The translations under genes were made by a program, and so were the position numbers. A stretch of DNA of 6,528 bases from an uncultured Clostridia bacterium. Lineage in GTDB: Bacteria; Bacillota; Clostridia; Oscillospirales; Acutalibacteraceae. The stretch spans positions 1-6,528 of the forward strand of contig CAMMKL010000124.1 in NCBI GenBank assembly GCA_946497265.1. Direction: 5' to 3'. Of this stretch, positions 5,859 to 6,528 are shown in pieces; the first letter of the stretch is position 1; each line of letters opens with the position of its first letter. The notes beneath the pieces were generated by a model. The model ran no database searches. It worked only from the letters and a program-made list of their open reading frames with translations, and was not told where the DNA came from.

Positions 5859-5870
5859 ATAGTATAAAAT
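5842..5870 (+). promoter_or_regulatory. Promoter of padR
   Basis: TTGATT (5842-5847) and TAAAAT (5865-5870) are 17 bases apart; an alternative -10, TATAAA, starts at 5863. The predicted start is near 5877, with a leader of about 43 bases. A small palindrome, TTGGT-T-ACCAA (5884-5894), lies just inside the transcript and is a second operator candidate. Confidence 0.55.
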
Positions 5871-5919
5871 AAATTTGTAAGAATTGGTTACCAAAATATA
5901 ACAGTATGGGAGGTTCATT

Positions 5920-6351
5920 ATGGCAAGAACAGCAAACAAAGACGTCGGCGGCCACTCTTTTGAAGACTACTTCAAGCGTGCCACCAGCCCTCTTCTCGTT
6001 CTGCATCTGCTGAATGAGGAACCGATGTATGGTTACAAAATGACTCAGGAACTGAAAAAACGCAGCAATGCGGTTTACAACATGAGCTTTTTGTATCCGG
6101 TACTGTATCGATTGCAGGAACAGGGCTTTGTCACAGAGTTTTCAAAGGAAATCAATCACAGACTACGCAATTACTATGCAATCACGGATATCGGCCGTGA
6201 TTACCTGGAACAGCTGAAGGTCAAATATCAGATGCTGCTGGTAGCAGTAGAGGATATTATGAACAGCAGCGCAACATCAGAAAGTGAAACGGAGGAACCG
6301 GCAGATGAGTTGGAGGGGGATTCAGAAGCCGCTATGGTATTCGCGAAGTAA
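5920..6351 (+). CDS. PadR-family transcriptional regulator
   Basis: The 143-residue product is a typical small PadR regulator. The winged helix starts at SPLLVLHLLNEEPMYGYKMTQEL (23-45) with the hallmark MYGYK. The recognition helix and turn follow at LYPVLYRLQEQGFV (58-71), and the wing at RNYYAITDIGRDYL (83-95). The helix used for dimer formation spans about 96-114. After residue 115 comes an acidic Ser/Glu-rich tail of about 25 residues (SESETEEPADELEGD) not needed for the core fold. GGGAGG at 5908-5913 lies 6 bases before the ATG. PadR proteins usually repress an adjacent or downstream membrane or transporter gene in response to small molecules; no such target is visible before the window ends. 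An overlapping frame begins inside the tail. Confidence 0.94.
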   Translation: MARTANKDVGGHSFEDYFKRATSPLLVLHLLNEEPMYGYKMTQELKKRSNAVYNMSFLYPVLYRLQEQGFVTEFSKEINHRLRNYYAITDIGRDYLEQLKVKYQMLLVAVEDIMNSSATSESETEEPADELEGDSEAAMVFAK

Positions 6352-6528
6352 AGCGCCATGGTTCCTATTAGCAAACCGCTTGGATGGTACCTATTGCAGT
6401 GAACACTTACCCCACTCGGAAGTACCTTCCAAATGGTTTTCCGTTGGCCATTTTCATCAAAGGGGTCGGCGCACCTGCTATTCGGCATACCCCATTGCAA
6501 AATGTTCCCTGGCCGATCGGACACAGGG
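6305..6528 (+). CDS. Possible overlapping frame after padR, unidentified, runs off the edge
   Basis: From an ATG inside the padR tail a second plus-strand frame stays open for 74 codons to the window edge. GGAGG at 6291-6295 lies 9 bases upstream, so it would be translationally coupled to padR with a 47-base overlap, a common layout for PadR partner genes. Against this, the residues are rich in Trp, Cys, His, Arg and Ser, no membrane helix or known motif appears, and I do not recognise the protein. The minus strand is also open across the same stretch, which suggests stop-poor non-coding sequence. The stretch holds a near-repeat (ATGGTTCCTATT at 6358, ATGGTACCTATT at 6384) and small hairpins at 6418-6430 and 6431-6453. 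It could instead be a spacer or a dispersed repeat. Confidence 0.22.
   Translation, partial: MSWRGIQKPLWYSRSKAPWFLLANRLDGTYCSEHLPHSEVPSKWFSVGHFHQRGRRTCYSAYPIAKCSLADRTQ

Noticed and set aside
6228..6524. 98-codon minus-strand frame over the padR end and right edge
   Set aside because: It is largely antisense to padR and has a serine-rich low-complexity end. The part beyond padR is open, but so is the plus strand, so this is not evidence of coding.

Overview
The window looks like a chromosomal segment of a low-to-mid GC Gram-positive anaerobe, most likely a gut Clostridia/Oscillospiraceae-type organism. This rests on strong AGGAGG-type ribosome binding sites, sigma-A-like TATAAT promoters, an FMN riboswitch with an intrinsic terminator ahead of a RibU-type ECF transporter gene, a PPOX/ferredoxin fusion protein, and HxlR and PadR one-component regulators. 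It is an inference from gene content; no 16S or other species marker is present.

Left block (1-2330), a flavin module. On the minus strand an FMN riboswitch (about 1395-1280) and its terminator hairpin (1276-1234) precede ribU, the riboflavin-uptake S component. Eleven bases after ribU follows a gene for an FMN-binding split-barrel (PPOX-like) protein fused to a 2[4Fe-4S] ferredoxin domain, which runs off the left edge. The two look like one operon that is shut down when FMN is plentiful. Upstream of the riboswitch, on the same strand, is a second small PPOX-family gene (1811-1410), interrupted by one in-frame TAG at codon 55 and otherwise intact to its normal-looking C-terminus. It is divergent from an HxlR-family regulator gene (1961-2287, plus strand). 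The shared promoter region holds overlapping TATAAT boxes on the two strands and two direct copies of GTAAGCAC, a plausible HxlR operator. A perfect 34-bp palindromic terminator (2292-2325) closes hxlR and is placed to stop hflX transcripts from the other side.

Middle block (2522-5418, all minus strand), housekeeping. In transcription order it holds prmA (ribosomal protein L11 methyltransferase), an unrecognised four-helix membrane protein with a 75-residue very acidic tail, and hflX (ribosome-associated GTPase), whose start lies 3 bases after the previous stop. prmA has its own promoter and a leader with a G9 tract; a second, extended -10 promoter sits before the membrane-protein gene. Two of the three genes act on the ribosome.

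Right block (5419-6528). A 501-bp divergent intergenic region, AT-rich in its middle, contains several small dyads. It leads into a PadR-family regulator gene (5920-6351, plus strand) with a good promoter and RBS. After padR the sequence stays open in one plus-strand frame from an internal ATG (6305) to the right edge; I could not assign it, and it may be either a coupled gene or non-coding sequence.

I see no tRNA, rRNA, CRISPR array, insertion sequence or phage gene.
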